Below are positions 1 through 5,638 of a DNA stretch of 7,894 bases, piece after piece. The stretch covers positions 1 through 7,894 of the forward strand of contig JAEDGC010000067.1 in NCBI GenBank assembly GCA_016297695.1, read 5' to 3'. Every line of letters starts with the position of its first letter. The stretch's first letter is position 1. The position numbers were made by a program, and so were the translations under genes. Source of the DNA: Bacilli bacterium. GTDB lineage: Bacteria; Bacillota_I; Bacilli_A; RF39; UBA660. The notes below the pieces were generated by a model, which searched no databases, was not told the DNA's origin, and saw only the letters and a program-made list of their open reading frames with translations.

Positions 1-54
1 CTTATAAATAAAGGGTTCGAGTCTTTTTGCTTTTTCAAAACTGTCAAAGTCAGG

Positions 55-83
55 AGTATAACAAATAATGCAAATTATTTCAA
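55..83 (-). promoter_or_regulatory. Outward-facing sigma-A-type promoter
   Basis: Read on the - strand, TTGAAA (78-83) and TATACT (55-60) are separated by exactly 17 bp, and the -10 is preceded by TGT (61-63), making an extended -10. Each hexamer matches the consensus at 5 of 6 bases. Transcription would begin near position 48 and run leftward out of the window. No ATG and no Shine-Dalgarno occur in the remaining ~48 bases, so the product (a protein with a longer leader, or an RNA) lies outside. Confidence 0.55.
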
Positions 84-99
84 TTAATAATAAACATTG

Positions 100-108
100 T
101 GATATAAT
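100..108 (+). promoter_or_regulatory. Extended -10 promoter of sufB
   Basis: TGATATAAT is a perfect extended -10 (TGn plus TATAAT at 103-108). No convincing -35 is seen at 16-18 bp upstream, which extended -10 promoters tolerate. Transcription would start at about 114-116, only 8-10 bases before the sufB ATG at 124 and right at an in-frame GTG at 115. In so AT-rich a sequence a chance match is possible, but this one is complete and well placed. Confidence 0.5.
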
Positions 109-123
109 ATTTTTGTGATTATT

Positions 124-1419
124 ATGAAAGAGAAATTAACAGAAGATTTTATTATAAATTTATCAAAAAAAAAGAATGAACCTGATTGGATGCTTGATTT
201 TAGATTGAAAAGTTTTAAAAAGTTTAAAGAACTAGATAATCCAACTTTTGGACCTAAACTAGATATTGATTTTGATGAATTTTTATATTATAAAAATGTT
301 TCTAATGGTAGTAAGAAAGATTGGAAAGAAGTATCAGAAGATATAAAGAGTACTTTTTGTAATCTGGGAGTTGTTGATGCTGAAGAAAAGTATTTAGATG
401 GGGTTACAAATCAGCTTGAAAGTGAAGTTGTTTATCACCACAATAAAACTGATAAAGATATTATATTTATGAGTACTGATGATGCTTTAAAACAGTATCC
501 AGAGTTATTTAAAGAGTATTTTAATTCTTTAGTTAAATATGATGAAAACAAATTTACTGCTTTAAATGGTGCTGTTTGGAGTGGTGGAAGCTTTATTTAC
601 ATACCACCATATACAAAGCTTGATAGGCCACTGCAAAGTTATTTTAGAATAGAAACAGAATCATTAGGTCAATTTGAAAGAACTATTATTATAGTTGACG
701 AACATGCATCTTTATCATATATTGAGGGATGTACAGCTAAAAGTTATTCAAATAACTCACTTCATGCAGGGGTTGTAGAAATATTTGTTAAAGAAGGTGC
801 TGAATGTAAATATAATACTATTCAAAATTGGTCAAATGAAGTATATAATCTTGTAACTAAAAGAGCAATTGTTGAAAAAGATGGAACAATGCAATGGGTT
901 GATGGTAATATTGGAAGTGGAATAACGATGAAATATCCATCATGTATTTTAATGGGTGATAATTCTACTGGAAATTCAATAAGTATTGCATATGCTAAAA
1001 AAAACCAAATCCTTGATGCTGGGGCAAAAATGATTCATATTGGTAAAAATACTAAAAGTAATATTGTTAGTAAATCAATAGCAAGTAATGGTGGTGTAAG
1101 TAATTATCGTGGTACTACTAAAATTTGCAAAAATGCAACTAATAGTGTTGCGACAGTTAAATGTGATACTATTTTACTTGATGATATATCTAAAAGTGAC
1201 ACAATACCACAAAATATTTTAGAAAATAATTCATCAACACTAGAACATGAAGCAACTATTTCTAAAATAAGTGCTGAAAAATTATTTTATTTAGAAAGTA
1301 AAGGACTTAGTGAAGAACAAGCTAAAGAAATGCTTGTAATGGGTTTCGTTGATGATTTTAAAAAAGAATTACCAATGGAATATGCAGTAGAATTAAATAG
1401 ATTATTAAAAGAAATATAA
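124..1419 (+). CDS. sufB: Fe-S cluster assembly scaffold protein SufB
   Basis: SufB is the scaffold subunit of the cytosolic SUF machinery, building Fe-S clusters with the ATPase SufC and usually SufD. The 431-residue protein has the usual N-terminal SufB signature (KKNEPDWML), a right-handed beta-helix core with the conserved DAGAKMIHIG...SKSIAS...YRG stretch, and a C-terminal block with EHEATISKIS and LFYLESKGLS. Residues expected to matter for cluster assembly are present: C203 in EGCTAK, C347 in VKCDTILL, and H375-E376. It is about 30 residues shorter than B. subtilis SufB at the N-terminus. ATG 124 is chosen because family similarity begins just after it; GTG 115 in frame is the alternative. 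No Shine-Dalgarno precedes either. No sufC, sufD, sufS or sufU follows, and the sequence upstream shows none, so the gene looks detached from the usual suf operon. Confidence 0.96.
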   Translation: MKEKLTEDFIINLSKKKNEPDWMLDFRLKSFKKFKELDNPTFGPKLDIDFDEFLYYKNVSNGSKKDWKEVSEDIKSTFCNLGVVDAEEKYLDGVTNQLESEVVYHHNKTDKDIIFMSTDDALKQYPELFKEYFNSLVKYDENKFTALNGAVWSGGSFIYIPPYTKLDRPLQSYFRIETESLGQFERTIIIVDEHASLSYIEGCTAKSYSNNSLHAGVVEIFVKEGAECKYNTIQNWSNEVYNLVTKRAIVEKDGTMQWVDGNIGSGITMKYPSCILMGDNSTGNSISIAYAKKNQILDAGAKMIHIGKNTKSNIVSKSIASNGGVSNYRGTTKICKNATNSVATVKCDTILLDDISKSDTIPQNILENNSSTLEHEATISKISAEKLFYLESKGLSEEQAKEMLVMGFVDDFKKELPMEYAVELNRLLKEI

Positions 1420-1429
1420 AAAAATAAAA

Positions 1430-1470
1430 ATTTACAGATTTTATAAATTTGTAAAAAATGAACTGTAAAT
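1430..1470 (+). repeat. Inverted repeat in the sufB 3' region
   Basis: ATTTACAG (1430-1437) is perfectly complementary to CTGTAAAT (1463-1470) across a 25-base spacer. The same left arm could instead pair with TGTAAA at 1450-1455, giving two mutually exclusive weak hairpins. No T-run follows, so this is not a standard terminator. It may be only AT-rich coincidence or a 3'-end mRNA structure. Confidence 0.3.
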
Positions 1471-1528
1471 CTTTGAAATTTGTTAGATAGAAAATAAAAA
1501 ATATAATAAAAAATAGTAAAAAAATTTT

Positions 1529-1560
1529 AAAATTAGTGTTTTGACACTAATTTTTTTTTA
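1529..1560 (+). terminator. Intrinsic terminator of sufB
   Basis: An 11-bp perfect stem (1529-1539 with 1544-1554, core AATTAGTGT/ACACTAATT) closes a TTTG loop. It runs into a T-tract from 1551 to 1559. This is a strong rho-independent terminator lying about 110 bases after the sufB stop. Its loop and 3' arm also supply the -35 box of the following gene. Confidence 0.88.
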
Positions 1561-1569
1561 TGTTAAATT
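1541..1569 (+). promoter_or_regulatory. Promoter of the ssb gene, nested in the terminator
   Basis: A perfect TTGACA (1541-1546) sits in the loop and 3' arm of the terminator hairpin. Seventeen bases further on is TAAATT (1564-1569), preceded by TG at 1561-1562 (extended -10). Transcription would begin near 1576, giving an ~18-base leader that just includes the Shine-Dalgarno. A second candidate, TTGTTA (1480-1485) with TATAAT (1502-1507) at 16 bp, would place the terminator inside the leader. Confidence 0.55.
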
Positions 1570-1593
1570 GCCACTAAGAAAGGAGGGATAAGA

Positions 1594-1947
1594 ATGTTGA
1601 ATCAGGTGGTTTTGGTTGGAAGATTGACGAAAGATCCAGAAGTAAAAACGTTAGAAAATGGTAAAAAATATACATCAATTATTGTTGCAGTTTCAAGATC
1701 ATATAAGAATTCTGATGGATTATATGATACTGATTTTATTAAATGTACTTTGTGGAATGGTATAGCTGCTAATACTTGTGAATATTGTCATTCTGGAGAT
1801 GTTGTTGGAATAAAAGGGAGATTACAAGTAAGTTCATTTGAAAATGAAAATAAAGAAATCAAATATTCAACAGAAGTAGTAGCGGAAAAAGTAACATTTT
1901 TAACATCTAAAAATAAAGATGCTAAAGAAATTAAAGAAGAAGAATAA
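1594..1947 (+). CDS. ssb: Short single-stranded DNA-binding protein (SSB)
   Basis: SSB coats single-stranded DNA during replication, repair and recombination. The 117-residue protein is essentially one OB-fold: MLNQVVLVGRLTKDPEVK opens it, followed by the conserved ANGKxYTxxxVAVxR-like strand (residues ~22-36), the DFIKCTLWNG strand, and GDVVGIKGRLQVSSFE. It ends in KEIKEEE and has neither the Gly/Gln-rich linker nor the acidic DDDIPF-type tip that recruits partner proteins. Length and missing tip resemble the accessory SsbB type of Bacillus (about 113 residues, used in competence) rather than the essential SsbA. The gene is not next to rpsF or rpsR, which supports an accessory paralogue. An excellent AAGGAGGG Shine-Dalgarno (1580-1587) lies 6 bases before the ATG. 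No terminator follows, so readthrough into the next gene is possible. Confidence 0.92.
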   Translation: MLNQVVLVGRLTKDPEVKTLENGKKYTSIIVAVSRSYKNSDGLYDTDFIKCTLWNGIAANTCEYCHSGDVVGIKGRLQVSSFENENKEIKYSTEVVAEKVTFLTSKNKDAKEIKEEE

Positions 1948-1980
1948 AATACTATATAAATATTTGCGTTGGGTAAACTA

Positions 1981-2011
1981 TTAACATACTGAAAACTTTT
2001 GAAATTATAAT
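1981..2011 (+). promoter_or_regulatory. Probable promoter of the XRE regulator
   Basis: A perfect TATAAT (2006-2011) is preceded by TTAACA (1981-1986), a 5-of-6 match to the -35, but with a long 19-bp spacing. Transcription would start near 2018, leaving a 17-base leader that carries AGAGGTG. The wide spacing suggests a promoter of modest strength or an activator-independent but repressible one. Confidence 0.5.
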
Positions 2012-2018
2012 CAAAAGT
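1995..2018. promoter_or_regulatory. Operator-like palindrome over the -10 box
   Basis: ACTTTTGA (1995-2002) and TCAAAAGT (2011-2018) form a perfect 8-bp inverted repeat around an 8-base AT-only spacer. The -10 hexamer falls inside and the predicted start lies at its right edge. The symmetric 24-bp site just ahead of a gene for a dimeric HTH protein is the standard arrangement for autorepression. Binding by this protein is inferred. Confidence 0.6.
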
Positions 2019-2034
2019 ATAAAGAGGTGTTAAT

Positions 2035-2391
2035 ATGATTAATGGAACAAGATTAAAAAAATTAAGAAAGGAGAAAGGATTAACTCAAGAACAACTTGGT
2101 GAAATGCTTGGCGTTGGAAAGTCTGCGATATGTTGCTATGAAAAAGAAATGCGAAACCCTTCTCTAGAATCAATCATGGACATGGTAAATATTTTTGCTG
2201 TTAGTGCAGACTACTTATTTGGCATTGATGAAATAGCTGAAGTTAGTTTTGAAGATAAAAAATCTTATGTTCCTATGACAGCTGAAGAAGTCAAATTTAT
2301 AGAAGAATTAAAAAAAGATAAACTAGTGTATAATATTTTATTTGAAGATCCTAAAAGAGGAGTAGAATTGATAAAAAAGAAAATTGGATAA
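2035..2391 (+). CDS. XRE-family (HTH_3) transcriptional regulator
   Basis: This is a 118-residue DNA-binding protein. Residues ~6-63 form a Cro/CI-type helix-turn-helix: RLKKLRKEKGLTQEQLGEMLGVGKSAICCYEKEMRNPSLESI, followed by the usual SADYLFG end of the fold. The C-terminal ~40 residues (MTAEEVKFIEELKKDKLVYNILFEDPKRGVELIKKKIG) are helical and probably serve dimerisation or sensing; no protease, metal-binding or enzymatic motif is seen. The start is fixed by AGAGGTG (2023-2029) 5 bases before the ATG. A 24-bp palindrome overlaps its own promoter, so it is probably autoregulated. Whether it also controls the Ca2+-ATPase downstream is unknown: a terminator separates them and no copy of the palindrome is seen before the ATPase. 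No phage or integrative-element genes surround it, so it looks chromosomal. Confidence 0.9.
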   Translation: MINGTRLKKLRKEKGLTQEQLGEMLGVGKSAICCYEKEMRNPSLESIMDMVNIFAVSADYLFGIDEIAEVSFEDKKSYVPMTAEEVKFIEELKKDKLVYNILFEDPKRGVELIKKKIG

Positions 2392-2418
2392 ATAGCGATT
2401 TAGCTATTTATTTTTGTT
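2388..2418 (+). terminator. Intrinsic terminator of the XRE gene, containing its stop codon
   Basis: ATAAATAGC (2388-2396) pairs perfectly with GCTATTTAT (2403-2411) around a GATTTA loop, followed by TTTTTGTT. The TAA stop of the regulator (2389-2391) forms part of the 5' arm. Confidence 0.75.
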
Positions 2419-2443
2419 ATAAAAGGGTATTTATCATCATATT
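2414..2443 (+). promoter_or_regulatory. Weak candidate promoter of the Ca2+-ATPase
   Basis: TTGTTA (2414-2419) and CATATT (2438-2443) lie 18 bp apart, each a 4-of-6 match. This is the best pair I find between the preceding terminator and the ATPase Shine-Dalgarno. It is weak, and the true promoter could differ. Confidence 0.25.
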
Positions 2444-2463
2444 CTTTTCTAGGAGGATTATTG

Positions 2464-5067
2464 ATGAAAATATCTGGTCTTAGTAATGAACAAGTATTAG
2501 AAAGTAGAAAAGTAAATGGAAATAATCAAATAAGTCAATTAAAAAAACATACTTTTTTACAATTATTAATTGAATCTTTAGGAGATCCTATAATAAAAAT
2601 ATTATTAATTGCTTTAATGATTAAAGTAGTATTTTTATTTAAGGATTTCGATTGGTTTGAGACAATTGGTATTTTAATAGCAGTTTTTTTAGCAACTTTA
2701 ATTTCTACAATTTCAGAATATGGAAGCGAAGCGGCGTTTAGAAAGCTTCAAAAAGAAACTGATGATGTTGCAGTTAAAGTATTAAGAGATAATAAAATTT
2801 TAACAATACCGATAAATGATATTGTCGTGGGTGATATTGTTATTCTAAATGAAGGAGATAAAGTACCAGCAGATGGGTTTATTGTTGAGGGTAGTGTTTT
2901 TGTAGATGAATCATCAATTAATGGTGAAACAAAAGAAGTACTAAAACAATCTGTTATTAATGAAAAAATTATTTATGATCATAATAAAGTTTTTAGAGGG
3001 ACCATAATATACAGTAAAAATGCCAAAATGAAAGTAACAGAAGTTGGTGACAAAACAATTTATGGAAAATTATCTTTAGAATTGCAAGAAGATGTACCTA
3101 CATCACCTTTGAAAATAAGATTGACTGGATTAGCAAAAATAATAAGTAGAATTGGATATATTGGGGCAGTTTTAGTTACGGTGTCTTATTTATTTTCTGT
3201 TATTGTAATAAACAATAATTTCAATATTGATTTAATTATAAAAACAATTACAAATTATAAACTAATGGCTAATTACTTAATCTACGCCTTAACTCTTAGT
3301 GTTACGATAATAGTAGTTGCAGTACCCGAGGGCTTGCCAATGATGATAACTTTAGTATTATCTTCTAACATGAAAAAAATGCTAAAAAATAATGTTCTAG
3401 TTAGAAGACTTGTAGGTATAGAAACTGCTGGAAATTTAAATGTATTATTAACCGATAAAACAGGTACATTAACAAAAGGAAAATTAGAAGTAACTTGTTT
3501 TGTTGATGCAAAAGGTAAAATAATTGATAATTTAAATAAATTAAACAATTATAATAATCGTGAAATAATACTTAATTCTTTTTTATATAATAATGAGAGT
3601 ATGTTTGATGTTGATAATAATGTAGTCGGAGGAAATTCTACTGATAAGGCATTGCTAAAGTTCATTGGAATTAATAAACAATCTTATAAAAAACTAGAAA
3701 AAATTGAATTTGATAGTAAATTAAAATATTCTGCCGTAATGATTAATGATTCTAAAAAAACTTGTTATTTTAAAGGAGCTAGTGAAAAAATATTATCACA
3801 ATGTACTAAATATCTAGATAATGATGGTAAAATTAGAATTTTATTAGAAAAAGAAAAAATAGAAAGTAATATAAAAAGATATACCTCAAATGGCAATAGA
3901 GTAGTTATTCTTGCTTATAAAGAGAATGATTTGAAACTAAGTAGTCTTGTTTATGTTGGCTTTGTATGTATTAAAGATGAATTAAGAAGTGAAACAAAAG
4001 AAGGAATTAAAACTATAGAGGATGCTGGAATAGATATAATAATGATAACAGGTGATGCAAAAGATACAGCAGAATCAATTGCCAAAGATTGTAAAATTAT
4101 TAAAAAAAATACTGATATAGTTTTAACTAGTAATGAATTAAATAGTTATACTGATGATAAAATAAAAAGTATGTTACCTAATATTAAAGTAATAGCTAGA
4201 GCAATGCCACAAGATAAAAGCAGATTAGTAAGAATAATTGAAGAAATGAATTTAGTTGTTGGTATGACAGGAGATGGAGTTAATGATGCTCCAGCCTTAA
4301 AAAAAGCAAATGTTGGATTTGCAATGGGAAGCGGTACAGAGGTTAGTAAAGAAGCTGCAGATATAATTATTTTAGATGATAATATTTTGTCAATAAGTAA
4401 AGCAATTTTGTATGGAAGAACGATATTTAAAAGTATTAGAAAATTCATAATATACCAATTAACAGTAAATTTATGTGCTTTATTTGTTTCAATAGTAGGG
4501 CCTTTTATTGGAGTTTCAACGCCGATAACAATCATTCAAATGCTTTGGATAAATATGATAATGGATACTTTTTCAGGTTTAGCATTTTCATTTGAACCTC
4601 CTTTACCAGAAACGATGCAAGAAAAACCTAAATCTTTAAAAGAACCAATAATTAATAAATATATGTATAGTGAAATCATTATTACTGGGTTATATTCAGC
4701 AATAATATGTATAATTTTTTTGAAATCTAATATAGTAAGAACGATAGTTAGAGTAGGACCAAAATATGAATATTTAATGACTGCTTATTTTGCTTTATTT
4801 ATTTTTATTGGAATTTTTAATGCTTTTAATGCTAGAACAGAAAGAAAAAACTTATTTGCCAATATTTTAAAAAATAAAGTTTTCTTATTAATGTTTGGAT
4901 TTATCGCAATTGTTCAAATATATTTAATATATAATGGTGGTAATTTATTTAGAACTTATGGCTTAACTATTACGGAGTTAATATTTGTCCTTTTAATAGC
5001 ATTTAGTGTTATTCCAGTAGATATATTAAGAAAATATTTTATAAAAAAACTAGACAAAAATGCCTAG
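2464..5067 (+). CDS. P-type (IIB-like) calcium-transporting ATPase
   Basis: This membrane pump probably exports Ca2+ using ATP. The 867-residue protein has the full P-type order: N-terminal domain; M1-M2 (~40-90); actuator domain with NGET (153-156); M3-M4 with PEGLP (E289); DKTGTLT with phosphorylated D331; nucleotide-domain KGAS (K437); TGD (529-531); TGDGVNDAP (around D604); and six C-terminal helices (~655-860). M6 carries N697 and D701 in LWINMIMDTFSG, the PMCA/LMCA1-type Ca2+ site, and there is no Na,K-ATPase or heavy-metal signature. One oddity is NGET where TGES is usual; the catalytic Glu is kept. ATG 2464 is preferred over in-frame TTG 2461 because AGGAGG (2451-2456) is then 7 bases away. 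Its last 4 bases overlap trmL on the other strand. The exact ion is inferred from motifs; Mn2+ or other divalent transport is not excluded. Confidence 0.94.
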   Translation: MKISGLSNEQVLESRKVNGNNQISQLKKHTFLQLLIESLGDPIIKILLIALMIKVVFLFKDFDWFETIGILIAVFLATLISTISEYGSEAAFRKLQKETDDVAVKVLRDNKILTIPINDIVVGDIVILNEGDKVPADGFIVEGSVFVDESSINGETKEVLKQSVINEKIIYDHNKVFRGTIIYSKNAKMKVTEVGDKTIYGKLSLELQEDVPTSPLKIRLTGLAKIISRIGYIGAVLVTVSYLFSVIVINNNFNIDLIIKTITNYKLMANYLIYALTLSVTIIVVAVPEGLPMMITLVLSSNMKKMLKNNVLVRRLVGIETAGNLNVLLTDKTGTLTKGKLEVTCFVDAKGKIIDNLNKLNNYNNREIILNSFLYNNESMFDVDNNVVGGNSTDKALLKFIGINKQSYKKLEKIEFDSKLKYSAVMINDSKKTCYFKGASEKILSQCTKYLDNDGKIRILLEKEKIESNIKRYTSNGNRVVILAYKENDLKLSSLVYVGFVCIKDELRSETKEGIKTIEDAGIDIIMITGDAKDTAESIAKDCKIIKKNTDIVLTSNELNSYTDDKIKSMLPNIKVIARAMPQDKSRLVRIIEEMNLVVGMTGDGVNDAPALKKANVGFAMGSGTEVSKEAADIIILDDNILSISKAILYGRTIFKSIRKFIIYQLTVNLCALFVSIVGPFIGVSTPITIIQMLWINMIMDTFSGLAFSFEPPLPETMQEKPKSLKEPIINKYMYSEIIITGLYSAIICIIFLKSNIVRTIVRVGPKYEYLMTAYFALFIFIGIFNAFNARTERKNLFANILKNKVFLLMFGFIAIVQIYLIYNGGNLFRTYGLTITELIFVLLIAFSVIPVDILRKYFIKKLDKNA

Positions 5068-5071
5068 TTTT
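5041..5071. terminator. Bidirectional terminator at the ATPase/trmL junction
   Basis: AAAACTAG (5046-5053) pairs with CTAGTTTT (5064-5071) around a 10-base loop. On the - strand the stem runs into seven Ts, making a good trmL terminator. On the + strand the trailing sequence is TTTTCTT, giving a weaker one for the ATPase. The stop codons of both genes lie in the CTAG arm, so the hairpin is built from coding sequence. Confidence 0.7.
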
Positions 5072-5582
5072 CTTCATATTCTTCTAAAAAATTTTCACCT
5101 TTATGTGGCTCATTAAATAATAAATCTCGATAATTTTGCTGTCTTAAGGCCTCATAAATCATAATTGCCACTGTATTTGACAAATTTAAAGCTCTTACAT
5201 TATCAGTCATCGGCATACGCATACAATGATCTAAATTATCTTTCAACAATTTTTTAGGTATACCTGTTGATTCTTTACCAAAAATAAAATAAATATTTTC
5301 ATCTTTATTAGTATAATTAAAAGAAGAATGTGGCTTATGACCATAACGTGTAAGATAGTAAAATGTTCCTTTGTTTTTACTAAAAAAATCATCCATATTT
5401 TCATATACAAAATATTTACATTTATCTATATAATTGACACCACTTCTTTTAATATATTTTTCATCTAAAGAAAAACCTAATGGTTTAATTAAATGAAGCG
5501 TTGTATTAGTTGCAACACATTTTCTCATAATATTTCCTGTATTACCAGGTATTTCTGGTTCAAATAAAACTACATTAATCAT
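5064..5582 (-). CDS. trmL: tRNA (cytidine/uridine(34)-2'-O)-methyltransferase TrmL
   Basis: TrmL methylates the 2'-OH of the wobble nucleotide 34 in leucine tRNAs using S-adenosylmethionine, in the cytoplasm. The 172-residue protein is a minimal SPOUT enzyme with a C-terminal trefoil knot. It shows all family motifs: N-terminal PEIPGNTGNIMR (9-20) with the conserved Arg, FGKESTGIP (101-109), and RMP...VRALNLSNTVAIMIYEALRQ (122-148), which forms the knot and AdoMet pocket. It is about 15 residues longer than usual because of an acidic tail (NEPHKGENFLEEYEEN). The start is set by GAGGG (5590-5594) 7 bases before the ATG. It faces the Ca2+-ATPase tail to tail and follows the thioredoxin-fold gene on the same strand, but a terminator lies between, so it probably has its own promoter. 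B. subtilis calls this gene cspR. Confidence 0.95.
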   Translation of the reverse strand: MINVVLFEPEIPGNTGNIMRKCVATNTTLHLIKPLGFSLDEKYIKRSGVNYIDKCKYFVYENMDDFFSKNKGTFYYLTRYGHKPHSSFNYTNKDENIYFIFGKESTGIPKKLLKDNLDHCMRMPMTDNVRALNLSNTVAIMIYEALRQQNYRDLLFNEPHKGENFLEEYEEN

Positions 5583-5601
5583 ATTAAATCCCTCAATAGA
5601 T

Positions 5602-5610
5602 ATTTTATCA
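5602..5610 (-). promoter_or_regulatory. Extended -10 promoter of trmL
   Basis: On the - strand TGATAAAAT (TGA at 5608-5610, TAAAAT at 5602-5607) is an extended -10. No good -35 is found; the upstream bases are the T-tract of the previous terminator. Transcription would start near 5595, right at the Shine-Dalgarno, leaving a leader of ~13 bases. Confidence 0.4.
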
Positions 5611-5611
5611 C

Positions 5612-5638
5612 AAAATAAAAAAAAGTCATTACTGACTT
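5612..5638 (-). terminator. Intrinsic terminator of the thioredoxin-fold gene, containing its stop codon
   Basis: On the - strand AAGTCA (5633-5638) pairs with TGACTT (5623-5628) around the tetraloop GTAA, followed by a long T-rich run (TTTTTTTTATTTT, counting the end of the stem). The gene's TAA stop lies in the loop and is followed at once by an in-frame TGA. Confidence 0.7.

Noticed and set aside
11..35. tRNA T-arm-like string (GGGTTCGAGTC) on the + strand near the left edge
   Set aside because: The T-loop fits, but the stem would need two consecutive G-U pairs, the following bases give no convincing acceptor arm and no CCA, and a - strand promoter lies just next to it.
1..87. Tail of an upstream + strand gene (open frame to the TAA at 85-87)
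   Set aside because: The encoded residues are not like any suf gene end, and a good - strand promoter occupies the same bases.
115..117. GTG as the certain start of sufB
   Set aside because: It adds only MII before the ATG with no Shine-Dalgarno. It is kept as an alternative because it coincides with the predicted transcript start.
3282..3548. 88-codon open frame on the - strand inside the Ca2+-ATPase
   Set aside because: It is a shadow of the ATPase coding strand, without a ribosome binding site or recognisable protein features.
4146..4535. 129-codon open frame on the - strand inside the Ca2+-ATPase
   Set aside because: It is antisense to the conserved P-domain and M5 region, so its openness follows from codon bias in the real gene.
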